A stretch of DNA of 64,000 nt from Bacteroidales bacterium (GTDB taxonomy: Bacteria; Bacteroidota; Bacteroidia; Bacteroidales; VadinHA17), in assembly GCA_025454795.1 (NCBI GenBank), contig JALONT010000003.1, positions 1-64,000 on the forward strand. The letters are read 5' to 3'. The notes beneath the pieces are model-generated. The model was not told where the DNA came from, searched no databases, and worked only from the letters and a program-made list of their open reading frames with translations. Position numbers and translations under genes: made by a program. Numbering within the stretch: the first letter of the stretch is position 1; every line of letters starts with the position of its first letter. Below are positions 49,844 to 57,518 of the stretch, piece by piece.

Positions 49844-50620
49844 TCAAAGCATTATTGCAGCGACCTTTAAAACTGATTTTTTCTGAATATAATCATCCCC
49901 TAAAAGATCGAAATCCCATATCCAATCCTCCCTTATCATACCTGCGGGGAGTTCAGTTACAACGGTATTATTCTGAAAAGAATCTCCACCGACCCTTGTA
50001 AAAACCTCAGCTATATCTGATATAATGACAGACTTATGCTTTTCCAGGAATTTGATATGTTTGAGCTGAATCTCCTTTCTGAAGTTCATGAAATCTTCTT
50101 CGGATACCCTGCTCTTCTTTTTTAAAAGTTTCTCCGGCAGGGTCTCGAGTTGTGTAAGAATATTAAGTGATATTGTCAAACCCGGGTCATCAACAGGCTG
50201 ATATTCAGGGATAGATATACTGCTAAGAGAAGTGAGCCTGTTAAAATATGTTTTGTTTCCTGCTTTTTTCCAGACCTCTTCAATTAATCCTCCGGTAACA
50301 TCTTCTTCAACAAGCTGAATATTCTTAAAACCTGCAGTCTGGGTTATCACTTCAGGCGGATGAATAATATCGACGAGGGAGATCCTGTTTACTCTTTCTG
50401 CCATCTCAGCAAGAGGAAGGTCCAGTAGCCAGCCGCTGCCATAAACCGTCACTTTTCCGGGTTTATAATAATCGAGAGCCTTAATGATAAAATTTCTGCA
50501 ATGTTGCTCATGACTTATCCATCCTTTATCCTGGTTCAGATGACGATAAATTAATCCCTGCTGGTAGTTGTAATAACCCATCTTATGAAGAATCCTTCTA
50601 TATGCCGGGTTTAAAGTCAT
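49844..50620 (-). CDS. Conserved hypothetical protein, possible methyltransferase fold
   Basis: 'KVTVYGSGWLLDLPLAEMAERVNRISLVDI' GxG..D-like Rossmann motif. Confidence 0.45.
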   Translation of the reverse strand: MTLNPAYRRILHKMGYYNYQQGLIYRHLNQDKGWISHEQHCRNFIIKALDYYKPGKVTVYGSGWLLDLPLAEMAERVNRISLVDIIHPPEVITQTAGFKNIQLVEEDVTGGLIEEVWKKAGNKTYFNRLTSLSSISIPEYQPVDDPGLTISLNILTQLETLPEKLLKKKSRVSEEDFMNFRKEIQLKHIKFLEKHKSVIISDIAEVFTRVGGDSFQNNTVVTELPAGMIREDWIWDFDLLGDDYIQKKSVLKVAAIML

Positions 50621-51363
50621 TGCAACCGGTTTTCGTTCCTCAACTCCTGAAGTGCATCTTTCATCATCTCCTGGAATTTCAATGCAAGTTCATCGCAATC
50701 TTTTGTTCCGAAGGCTGATGGTTCAACCGGATCAAGTACCCTGATGGTTATTTTGTGAAGTCCTCTGAAAATATGCCCGTGCTTTGGCAAAACATCTCCG
50801 CTACCGTCAATCAGCACGGGAAGTAATGGCGTATTAGTTGAAATTGCAAGCTGAAAAGCACCTCTCCTGAAAAAACTGATCTCTTTGTCTGAAGACCTTG
50901 TTCCTTCAGGAAAAAGCATTATTGAAATACCCTTCTGAAGACAAGAGTAAGACTCCTCCATCATCTTCTCCTTGCTATCCTTATCTCCCCTGTCGACAGT
51001 AATGTAGTCAGCCATCTTAAGGTACCAGCTGAGAATGGGCACTTTGTTAATCTCAATTTTTGAGATCCATTTAAACCGGTAGCGAAGGCAGTTAACCAGG
51101 AGAATATCGAGACTCGACTGGTGGTTGGAGATTATTACATAGGTTTTTCCCTTAACAGCTTTATTTCTTCCTTCGACCTTTACTTTCCAGATGGGTAATA
51201 TATTTGAAATGATGATTGCCTGGTATATAAGCAACATGTGGACTACGGTGCGGTTTCTGTCGAATGGCAGAACCAGCAGCCATATAATAAATGTTACCGG
51301 AAAGAATACCACAATAAATGTAAATCCAACCAGCCAGACTAATAATGATTTTAAAATATCCAT
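50617..51363 (-). CDS. plsC: 1-acyl-sn-glycerol-3-phosphate acyltransferase (start trimmed from 51444)
   Basis: 'NHQSSLDILLV' HX4D and 'LFPEGTRSSD' motifs; upstream ORF extension is translated repeat sequence. Confidence 0.88.
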   Translation of the reverse strand: MDILKSLLVWLVGFTFIVVFFPVTFIIWLLVLPFDRNRTVVHMLLIYQAIIISNILPIWKVKVEGRNKAVKGKTYVIISNHQSSLDILLVNCLRYRFKWISKIEINKVPILSWYLKMADYITVDRGDKDSKEKMMEESYSCLQKGISIMLFPEGTRSSDKEISFFRRGAFQLAISTNTPLLPVLIDGSGDVLPKHGHIFRGLHKITIRVLDPVEPSAFGTKDCDELALKFQEMMKDALQELRNENRLQ

Positions 51364-51385
51364 ACAATATCTCTTCCACTTTGGA

Positions 51386-51461
51386 TCTCTGTGTTTTCTC
51401 TGTGGTTCTCTGTGTAGCAAAATAGAACCTGCACCAAGTTTCACAGAGGAAACACTGAGAT
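51386..51461. repeat. CTCTGTG/CACAGAG inverted-repeat hairpin (copy B)
   Basis: tctctgtgttttctctgtggttctctgtgtagc ... tttcacagaggaaacactgaga. Confidence 0.82.
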
Positions 51462-51492
51462 TGGATCAGCAAATTAATTATTTATTCCAGAA

Positions 51493-52440
51493 TCAGAAAT
51501 AATTATAAATTATACTTTCCTTTTGTTCTATTTTTACTTTTTGAAATATTTCCAGCATATCATCAACCATATGCCGGCAGCCAATAAGGTTTTCTCCTGC
51601 GCCACTTATGGTATCTGACCCTTTAATCTCACATTCCCGGATGATCCCATCCTTAACGAACAGGTGGCAGGTATGTTGTATCCCGTTTATCTCAAACTGG
51701 TTATTAAAATGATATTCAGGACCATATGCATAGTTCCATTCACGTGTCCGGTATTTTGTAATGGAGAGTGATTTAATTTCATTTTTTTCTTCAACTGACA
51801 GATCAATCAGTTTATAACCATTTTCATCAAGGAAGAAAATCACCATCTGCGATCTGAGATCATTTATATCCTTTACCTCCGGGATCAGTTCTTTCAGATT
51901 CATTACCGGAGATGGGTTGGAACTGACAGCACGCGTTAAATATTTTGAATGATCCTTTCTTAATGAGCCTTTGAGAAAATCGAGCCGTGCATCATAAAGC
52001 AGGGTGCCATGGTGCAGAACCCTGTTACGAAAAACATGTTCTGAATTACCTGAAATTTTCATACCCCTAACCTTAAGATCATTCTTGCCTTCAAACCTTA
52101 CTTCAACACCCACCACAGAAAGAAATTTTATTACCGGGAGTGTATATTTTCTGAAATCGATCTGTTTACCTTCATTACTTTGTGAGATAAAGGAAAAATT
52201 GAGATTTCCTTCATCATGAAAAACGGCTCCGCCTCCCGAGATCCGTCTTAAAACCGGAATATTATTCTCTGTCACAAATTTTGTATCTGCCTCTCTGTGA
52301 GCAACCTGGTGTTTACCAATTATTACAGAGGGAGTATTTATGTACAAAACAAGAAAATCCTCCTTCCTGTTTTTAAGAAGATATTCTTCGAGTGCGAGGT
52401 TGAAGAAGGGATCAGTTGACTGGAGGCTGAGACAGAACAT
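51493..52440 (-). CDS. lplA: Lipoate--protein ligase
   Basis: 'FCLSLQSTDPFFNLALEEYLLKNR...RRISGGGAVFHDEGNLNFSFI', 'KISGNSEHVFRNRVLHHGTLLYDA'. Confidence 0.93.
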   Translation of the reverse strand: MFCLSLQSTDPFFNLALEEYLLKNRKEDFLVLYINTPSVIIGKHQVAHREADTKFVTENNIPVLRRISGGGAVFHDEGNLNFSFISQSNEGKQIDFRKYTLPVIKFLSVVGVEVRFEGKNDLKVRGMKISGNSEHVFRNRVLHHGTLLYDARLDFLKGSLRKDHSKYLTRAVSSNPSPVMNLKELIPEVKDINDLRSQMVIFFLDENGYKLIDLSVEEKNEIKSLSITKYRTREWNYAYGPEYHFNNQFEINGIQHTCHLFVKDGIIRECEIKGSDTISGAGENLIGCRHMVDDMLEIFQKVKIEQKESIIYNYF

Positions 52441-52987
52441 TGAATTTTCTATCAGTCAGTTCATAAAGCTTATACAAACTCCATCCTATAAGTGCACCAA
52501 GGATAGAGCCGAAGAAAACATCTCCCGGGTAATGAACGCCCAGGTAGATCCTGCTATACCCTATAATTGTTGCCCAGGAAATAATGCTGATAGTATACCA
52601 TCTCTTCTTAATTAACAACAGGCTTATAAGGGCAACATTGAATGAATTTGATGCATGGGAGGATACAAATCCATAGAGCCCGCCGCATTCACCATTTACA
52701 AGATGAACCATCCTCTCCAGTGAAGGTTCGTGGCACGGCCGTAATCTCTGAAACAGATTCTTGAACAACTGAACAGAGACCTGATCTGCCAGTACAACTG
52801 CAAGAATAATAAATGGAAGTATTAAAAAGAATTTCTTTTTGTACTTAATACCTATATATAAAAGTATTCCAAGGTAGAGCGGTGCCCAGATTACTTTCCC
52901 GCTTATTACAAACATGACTTTATCCCAGAATGGTGAATTTATGGAATTCAGAAAAAGGAAAAGCTGTTGATCAAAATGTTCAAGCAT
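52412..52987 (-). CDS. PAP2-family phosphatase
   Basis: 'KNLFQRLRPCHEP', 'YGFVSSHASNSFN', 'SRIYLGVHYPGDVFFGS'. Confidence 0.92.
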   Translation of the reverse strand: MLEHFDQQLFLFLNSINSPFWDKVMFVISGKVIWAPLYLGILLYIGIKYKKKFFLILPFIILAVVLADQVSVQLFKNLFQRLRPCHEPSLERMVHLVNGECGGLYGFVSSHASNSFNVALISLLLIKKRWYTISIISWATIIGYSRIYLGVHYPGDVFFGSILGALIGWSLYKLYELTDRKFNVLSQPPVN

Positions 52988-52994
52988 AAAGGGA

Positions 52995-53990
52995 TTATTT
53001 ATAATTTGTCATTTCTTTCCAGAGCAAATCCTTGAGAGTTGTCAATCCCAGACCTGTTATTGATGAAATGAATACCCTCGGAAGATCCGGAAGGTCTTTC
53101 CTGGTCTCGATCATCAGCTCTTCGTCGAGGAGATCGGACTTTGAGATTGCCAGAACCCGTTTCTTGTCAAGCAGTTCAGGGTTATAAGATTTTAGTTCAT
53201 TGAGAAGTATCTCATACTCCTCCCGGACGTTTTTGGTGTCGGCAGGTATGACAAACAGTAATATTGAATTTCGTTCAATATGCCTTAAGAACCTGATCCC
53301 AAGCCCTTTACCTTCATGAGCTCCTTCAATTATGCCTGGAATATCGGCCATTACAAACGATTTATTATCGCGGTAACTGACAATCCCGAGATTGGGGGTA
53401 AGAGTTGTAAAAGGATAATCGGCGATCTTTGGCTTTGCTGCAGAGACGACTGAAAGAAGGGTCGATTTACCGGCATTGGGAAAACCCACAAGGCCTACAT
53501 CAGCAAGGATTTTCAATTCAAGGATGAACCAGTCTTCAACACCATCTTCACCAGGCTGGGCATAACGCGGAGTCTGGTTTGTAGCAGATTTGAAATGTAC
53601 ATTACCCTGTCCGCCCCTGCCTCCCTTTGCAAGAATTTTTTCTTCACCGTGGTTGGTGATTTCGAATATTATCTCCTCTCCTTCAACAGTTTTTGCGATT
53701 GTACCAAGCGGAACTTCAATGATCACATCTTTTCCGTCTGCGCCTGATGACGTTTGTGCTCCGCCACTTATCCCGTGATCTGCAAAAATATGCCGTTGGT
53801 ATTTAAGGTGTAACAGTGTCCACATCTGGCTGTTACCCCGAACAATAACATGTCCGCCCCTGCCACCATCACCTCCATCAGGTCCACCTTTGGGCTCAAA
53901 CTTCTCCCTCCTGAAATGTGCTGATCCGGCACCACCGTCACCTGCACGGCAGAAGATTTTAATATAATCAACGAAATTTGATCCTGACAT
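52995..53990 (-). CDS. obg: Obg family GTPase
   Basis: '[43 protein letters not shown]', '[35 protein letters not shown]'. Confidence 0.96.
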   Translation of the reverse strand: MSGSNFVDYIKIFCRAGDGGAGSAHFRREKFEPKGGPDGGDGGRGGHVIVRGNSQMWTLLHLKYQRHIFADHGISGGAQTSSGADGKDVIIEVPLGTIAKTVEGEEIIFEITNHGEEKILAKGGRGGQGNVHFKSATNQTPRYAQPGEDGVEDWFILELKILADVGLVGFPNAGKSTLLSVVSAAKPKIADYPFTTLTPNLGIVSYRDNKSFVMADIPGIIEGAHEGKGLGIRFLRHIERNSILLFVIPADTKNVREEYEILLNELKSYNPELLDKKRVLAISKSDLLDEELMIETRKDLPDLPRVFISSITGLGLTTLKDLLWKEMTNYK

Positions 53991-54004
53991 GTTTATTTTT
54001 TTGA

Positions 54005-54077
54005 TGGGGAGAAGTGGTGAGGGGGTGAGGGGGTGAAACTTTAATCCCCCACTCTCCCACTCACCCTGTCTCCCCCT
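54005..54077. repeat. GGTGAGGGGGTGAGGGGG / CCCCCACTCTCCCACTCACC imperfect inverted repeat
   Basis: Direct reading between obg and adk. Confidence 0.75.
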
Positions 54078-54085
54078 CCTTATAT

Positions 54086-54664
54086 TTACTTCAAATATCT
54101 TTTCATATTCCTGCTGAGTCTTTCAAAGATATCCTCAATACTTCCCATGCCATTAACCGGCTGGTATGTCCCCCTTTTTCGGCAGTAGTCAATAATGGGC
54201 TCAGTCTTTTCCTTATAGACATCAATCCTGTTTTCGATTACATTCGGATCTTTGTCATCAGGTCTTCCTGAAAGCTCCGCTCTTGTAATCAGCCTTTTAA
54301 CCAGCTCATCATGATCGACATCAAGGACAAGCATGCTGTCAATTTTCATGCCCCTGTCATTCAGCATCTTTTCAAGAGCAATCGTCTGTGCAACAGTCCT
54401 TGGAAAACCGTCAAAAAGGAAACCTGCACATCCTTTTGTACTGTCTATCTTTGAAGCAATCATTTCAATCACAACCTCATCAGGAACAAGCTCCCCCTTT
54501 GACATAATTGAACTCATTTTCTTACCAAGCTCCGTGCCGGCTGAGATCTCTGCACGAAGCATATCGCCTGTGGAAAGATGTGTCAGATTGTATTTTTCAG
54601 CAAGTCTTACCGACTGTGTTCCCTTACCTGATCCGGGAGGACCAAAAATTAAAAAATTAACCAT
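54086..54664 (-). CDS. adk: Adenylate kinase
   Basis: '[38 protein letters not shown]', '[17 protein letters not shown]'. Confidence 0.96.
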   Translation of the reverse strand: MVNFLIFGPPGSGKGTQSVRLAEKYNLTHLSTGDMLRAEISAGTELGKKMSSIMSKGELVPDEVVIEMIASKIDSTKGCAGFLFDGFPRTVAQTIALEKMLNDRGMKIDSMLVLDVDHDELVKRLITRAELSGRPDDKDPNVIENRIDVYKEKTEPIIDYCRKRGTYQPVNGMGSIEDIFERLSRNMKRYLK

Positions 54665-54671
54665 AGATTAA

Positions 54672-54699
54672 ATGAATAATGAATTATGAATTATGAATT
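54672..54699. repeat. 4 x 7-bp tandem repeat (ATGAATA/ATGAATT) between adk and hpt
   Basis: atgaata atgaatt atgaatt atgaatt, overlapping hpt stop codon. Confidence 0.85.
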
Positions 54700-55234
54700 A
54701 TTTAATCAGAGTGTAAACAGATGGAAGATTGCGTCCGTATCCATCATAATCGAGTCCGAAACCAACTACGAAATCATTCGGTATCTCAAAGCCGATATAA
54801 TCGATCGGAATCTTTTTAGTGTATGCTTTGGGTTTAAAAAGCAGTGTTGCTACCTTTATTTCCGCGACATTTCTTATAGTGAGCTCCCCGATAATTCTTT
54901 CCAAAGTGTGACCGGTATCAACAATGTCTTCAAGGACTATTATTACTTTCCCTTTTATATCTTCATTCCATCCGATCAGCTCTTTTACCGATCCGGAAGA
55001 TCTTGTTCCTTCATATGAGGCAAGTTTTACAAACGATATTCTGGCTTTCAGGTCAATTTTTTTAAATAGTTCTGCTGTGAACAGGAATGCCCCGTTCAAT
55101 ATCCCCAGAAACACCACCTCTTTCCCCTTAAAGTCGCGGTTTATCTCTTTTGCCATTTCTTCAATTCTTTTATTGATCTCATCGCCGGAGATCATCTCCA
55201 TGAATTTTTTATCAAGTATGACAGTTTCTTTCAT
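54698..55234 (-). CDS. hpt: Hypoxanthine phosphoribosyltransferase
   Basis: 'VVFLGILNGAFLFTAELFKKI', 'VIIVLEDIVDTGHTLERI'. Confidence 0.93.
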   Translation of the reverse strand: MKETVILDKKFMEMISGDEINKRIEEMAKEINRDFKGKEVVFLGILNGAFLFTAELFKKIDLKARISFVKLASYEGTRSSGSVKELIGWNEDIKGKVIIVLEDIVDTGHTLERIIGELTIRNVAEIKVATLLFKPKAYTKKIPIDYIGFEIPNDFVVGFGLDYDGYGRNLPSVYTLIK

Positions 55235-55330
55235 GCTGGAAATTTTTGAACTGCAAGCCAGTGCGAAAATATAAAAATAATAGCGTATTTTTGTCCTTAT
55301 CAGTAAGTTAAATTTAATTATTCAGGATGA

Positions 55331-55381
55331 AACCTCCTTATATTATTTACAAAAACACAAATAATGTACACTAAGGAGGTT
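55331..55381 (+). promoter_or_regulatory. Hairpin in purE 5' region (AACCTCCTTA ... TAAGGAGGTT)
   Basis: 10-bp outer stem 55331-55340/55372-55381 plus 7-bp inner stem ATTATTT/AAATAAT; -7-like TATTTTTG at 55286-55293. Confidence 0.5.
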
Positions 55382-55408
55382 GCATTATACCTTTAAAATA
55401 ATTTGTTT

Positions 55409-55918
55409 ATGATGAAACCACTGGTCAGTATAATAATGGGAAGCACCTCCGACCTTTCTGTAATGGAGAAAGCGGCCCAGGTCCTTAACGATTTTAAAAT
55501 CCCTTTTGAGATGAATGCCCTCTCGGCTCACAGAACCCCTGAGGATGTTGGTAAATTTGCAAGGGAAGCTTCCGGGAGAGGGATTAAAGTGATAATTGCA
55601 GCAGCCGGAATGGCGGCTCATCTTCCCGGAGTAATCGCTGCCATGACCCCGGTACCTGTCATCGGCGTGCCAATCAATGCATCGCTTGAAGGTCTCGATT
55701 CAATTTTTTCAATACTCCAGATGCCTCCCGGAATACCGGTTGCAACGGTGGGAGTCAATGCTTCACAGAATGCAGGCATCCTTGCTGCCCAGATCATAGG
55801 CGCAGGTGATAAAGCTGTCATGCAGGAAGTTATAAAATATAAGGAGAGCCTGAAAAAGAAGATCGTGGAAGCAAATAAAGAACTGAAAAAAGTCAAATTT
55901 CCTTTCAAAACCAATTAG
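55409..55918 (+). CDS. purE: 5-(carboxyamino)imidazole ribonucleotide mutase
   Basis: 'VSIIMGSTSDLSVMEKAAQVLNDFKIPFEMNALSAHRTPE', 'IIAAAGMAAHLPGVIAAMTPVPVIGVP'. Confidence 0.95.
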   Translation: MMKPLVSIIMGSTSDLSVMEKAAQVLNDFKIPFEMNALSAHRTPEDVGKFAREASGRGIKVIIAAAGMAAHLPGVIAAMTPVPVIGVPINASLEGLDSIFSILQMPPGIPVATVGVNASQNAGILAAQIIGAGDKAVMQEVIKYKESLKKKIVEANKELKKVKFPFKTN

Positions 55919-55925
55919 TTGCTTT

Positions 55926-56030
55926 TCTCTGTGTAACTCTGTGCCTTCTCTGTGTAATCTCTGTGAAAGTTCCTGGATTTTTTTGTTACACCAAGGGCCA
56001 CAGAGGAGACACAGAGGAAACACAGAGTTA
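55926..56030. repeat. CTCTGTG/CACAGAG inverted-repeat hairpin (copy C)
   Basis: ctctgtgtaactctgtgccttctctgtgtaatctctgtgaaag ... ccaagggccacagaggagacacagaggaaacacagagtt. Confidence 0.85.
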
Positions 56031-56097
56031 AAATTTTAAATCAATCCTGTCATCTGGATTGATTTTTTTTGTATCTTAGTAGTTTATACTGAAACAG

Positions 56098-56913
56098 TTG
56101 AGCTCGCTGCTGAAAATTTCTGTTTCTATTTTATTATTATTTCTGTCTGTTACCGCTTCCGGCAATCCTTACCGCTTTTCAGCCGGAGCCGCAGAAGCAG
56201 GAATGGGATCGTTTTGCATTACCGGGAACGGTTTCTGGTCATCGTTCAGAAACCAGGCACTCCTTGGCTTTAACAATTCATTTTCTGCAGGTGCAAACTA
56301 CGAAAACAGGTTCGGCATCAGTGAACTTGGAACCCGGACTGCAGGAATGATCATCGCGGCGGACAGGACTTCTCTGGGTATTGTTTATTCACATTTCGGG
56401 TATCCGGATTTCAGAAGAGAAATGGGAGGGATCTCATGTGGTATGGCCCTTTCCGATAAGATCTCCGCAGGTGTCCAGATCGACTATTTCTCTGAAAAGA
56501 CATCTGGAGAATATGATAACAATAGAATACTTACATATGAAGCAGGTCTGCTGATCATACCATCAGAGAAGATCAGGGTCGGGATACATATATTTAATCC
56601 TGTACCTAATTCTTTAAGAAAATCTTCTTTACCTTCTACACTAAGAGCTGGCGCGGGAATTGAACTTAGCAAAGTCCTGTATGCCGGTGCGGAGGCAGAA
56701 ATGAGTTCGGGAGAAAAGCTGATTCTCCGCACAGGCTTCGAGTATGAGGCATTTAAGAAATTCTGGCTCAGAGGTGGATTCAGCAGTGAAAATACATCAT
56801 TCACATTCGGAACGGGATACCTCTTTAAATCAATAAAGCTCGATCTTAGTTTTGCAACTCATGAAAGATTGGGGGTAACCTCATCCGTTTCCTTAATTTT
56901 TAAAATCCATTAG
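56098..56913 (+). CDS. Outer membrane protein (PorV/UPF0164-like), TTG start
   Basis: 'NPYRFSAGAAEAGMGSFCITGNGFWSSFRNQALLGFNNSFSAGANYENRFGISELGTRTAG'. Confidence 0.65.
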   Translation: MSSLLKISVSILLLFLSVTASGNPYRFSAGAAEAGMGSFCITGNGFWSSFRNQALLGFNNSFSAGANYENRFGISELGTRTAGMIIAADRTSLGIVYSHFGYPDFRREMGGISCGMALSDKISAGVQIDYFSEKTSGEYDNNRILTYEAGLLIIPSEKIRVGIHIFNPVPNSLRKSSLPSTLRAGAGIELSKVLYAGAEAEMSSGEKLILRTGFEYEAFKKFWLRGGFSSENTSFTFGTGYLFKSIKLDLSFATHERLGVTSSVSLIFKIH

Positions 56914-56957
56914 CCAATAAAATGAAACCCATTATCCAAAAGCGTAAAATCCATTAA

Positions 56958-57060
56958 CCGCAAAGGTCGCAAAGAATAACAAAGTCCGCTAAGGAAGATA
57001 TAAAGAACTTACACTGAGAAACACAAAGAAGACACAGAGAACCACAGAGTAGACAAAGAA
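56958..57060. repeat. CGCAAAG-type and CACAGAG-type repeat arm (left flank of GxxExxY gene)
   Basis: ccgcaaaggtcgcaaagaataacaaagtccgctaagg, then cactgagaaacacaaagaagacacagagaaccacagagtagacaaag. Confidence 0.75.
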
Positions 57061-57079
57061 GTATCTATATAATAATATT

Positions 57080-57451
57080 ATGGAAAGAAATGAAATTACC
57101 CGGAAAATTATTGGATGTGCAATCGAAGTACATAAAATCCTTGGTCCTGGATTACTGGAATCTGCTTATGAAGAGTGTTTGTCTTTTGAATTAAAAAAAG
57201 TTGGATTAAGCATAAAAAGGCAAGTACCAACACCTGTGGTATACAAAGATGTAAAGCTAGAGTGCGGTTATCGGATAGATATTCTGATTGAAGATACTGT
57301 TGTTCTTGAATTAAAAGTTGTCGATGAATTTAATCCTGTGCATGAGGCGCAAATTCTGACTTATATGAAATTTTCAAGAAAGCAAATCGGATTAATGATA
57401 AATTTCAATGTAACCATACTTAAAAATGGAATCAGGAGATTTATTTTTTAA
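57080..57451 (+). CDS. GxxExxY protein (PD-(D/E)XK nuclease-like)
   Basis: 'GCAIEVHKILGPGLLESAYEECLSFEL', 'GYRIDILIEDTVVLELKVVDEFNPVHEAQILTYMKFS' with D...E.K core. Confidence 0.92.
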   Translation: MERNEITRKIIGCAIEVHKILGPGLLESAYEECLSFELKKVGLSIKRQVPTPVVYKDVKLECGYRIDILIEDTVVLELKVVDEFNPVHEAQILTYMKFSRKQIGLMINFNVTILKNGIRRFIF

Positions 57452-57494
57452 TCTCTGTGGAACTCTGCGCCTGCTCTGTGGAACTCTGTGTAAC
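57451..57494. repeat. CTCTGTG-type repeat arm (right flank of GxxExxY gene)
   Basis: atctctgtggaactctgcgcctgctctgtggaactctgtgtaac. Confidence 0.8.
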
Positions 57495-57518
57495 AATAGA
57501 ATAACTATAAATCTCCAG

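Noticed and set aside
51161-51472. 103-aa minus-strand ORF over the plsC 5' region
   Set aside because: Translation of the CACAGAG repeat in a second frame; overlaps the plsC coding region
55763-56023. 86-aa minus-strand ORF with 'LHREGTELHREKQ'
   Set aside because: Spurious translation of repeat copy C plus antisense of purE
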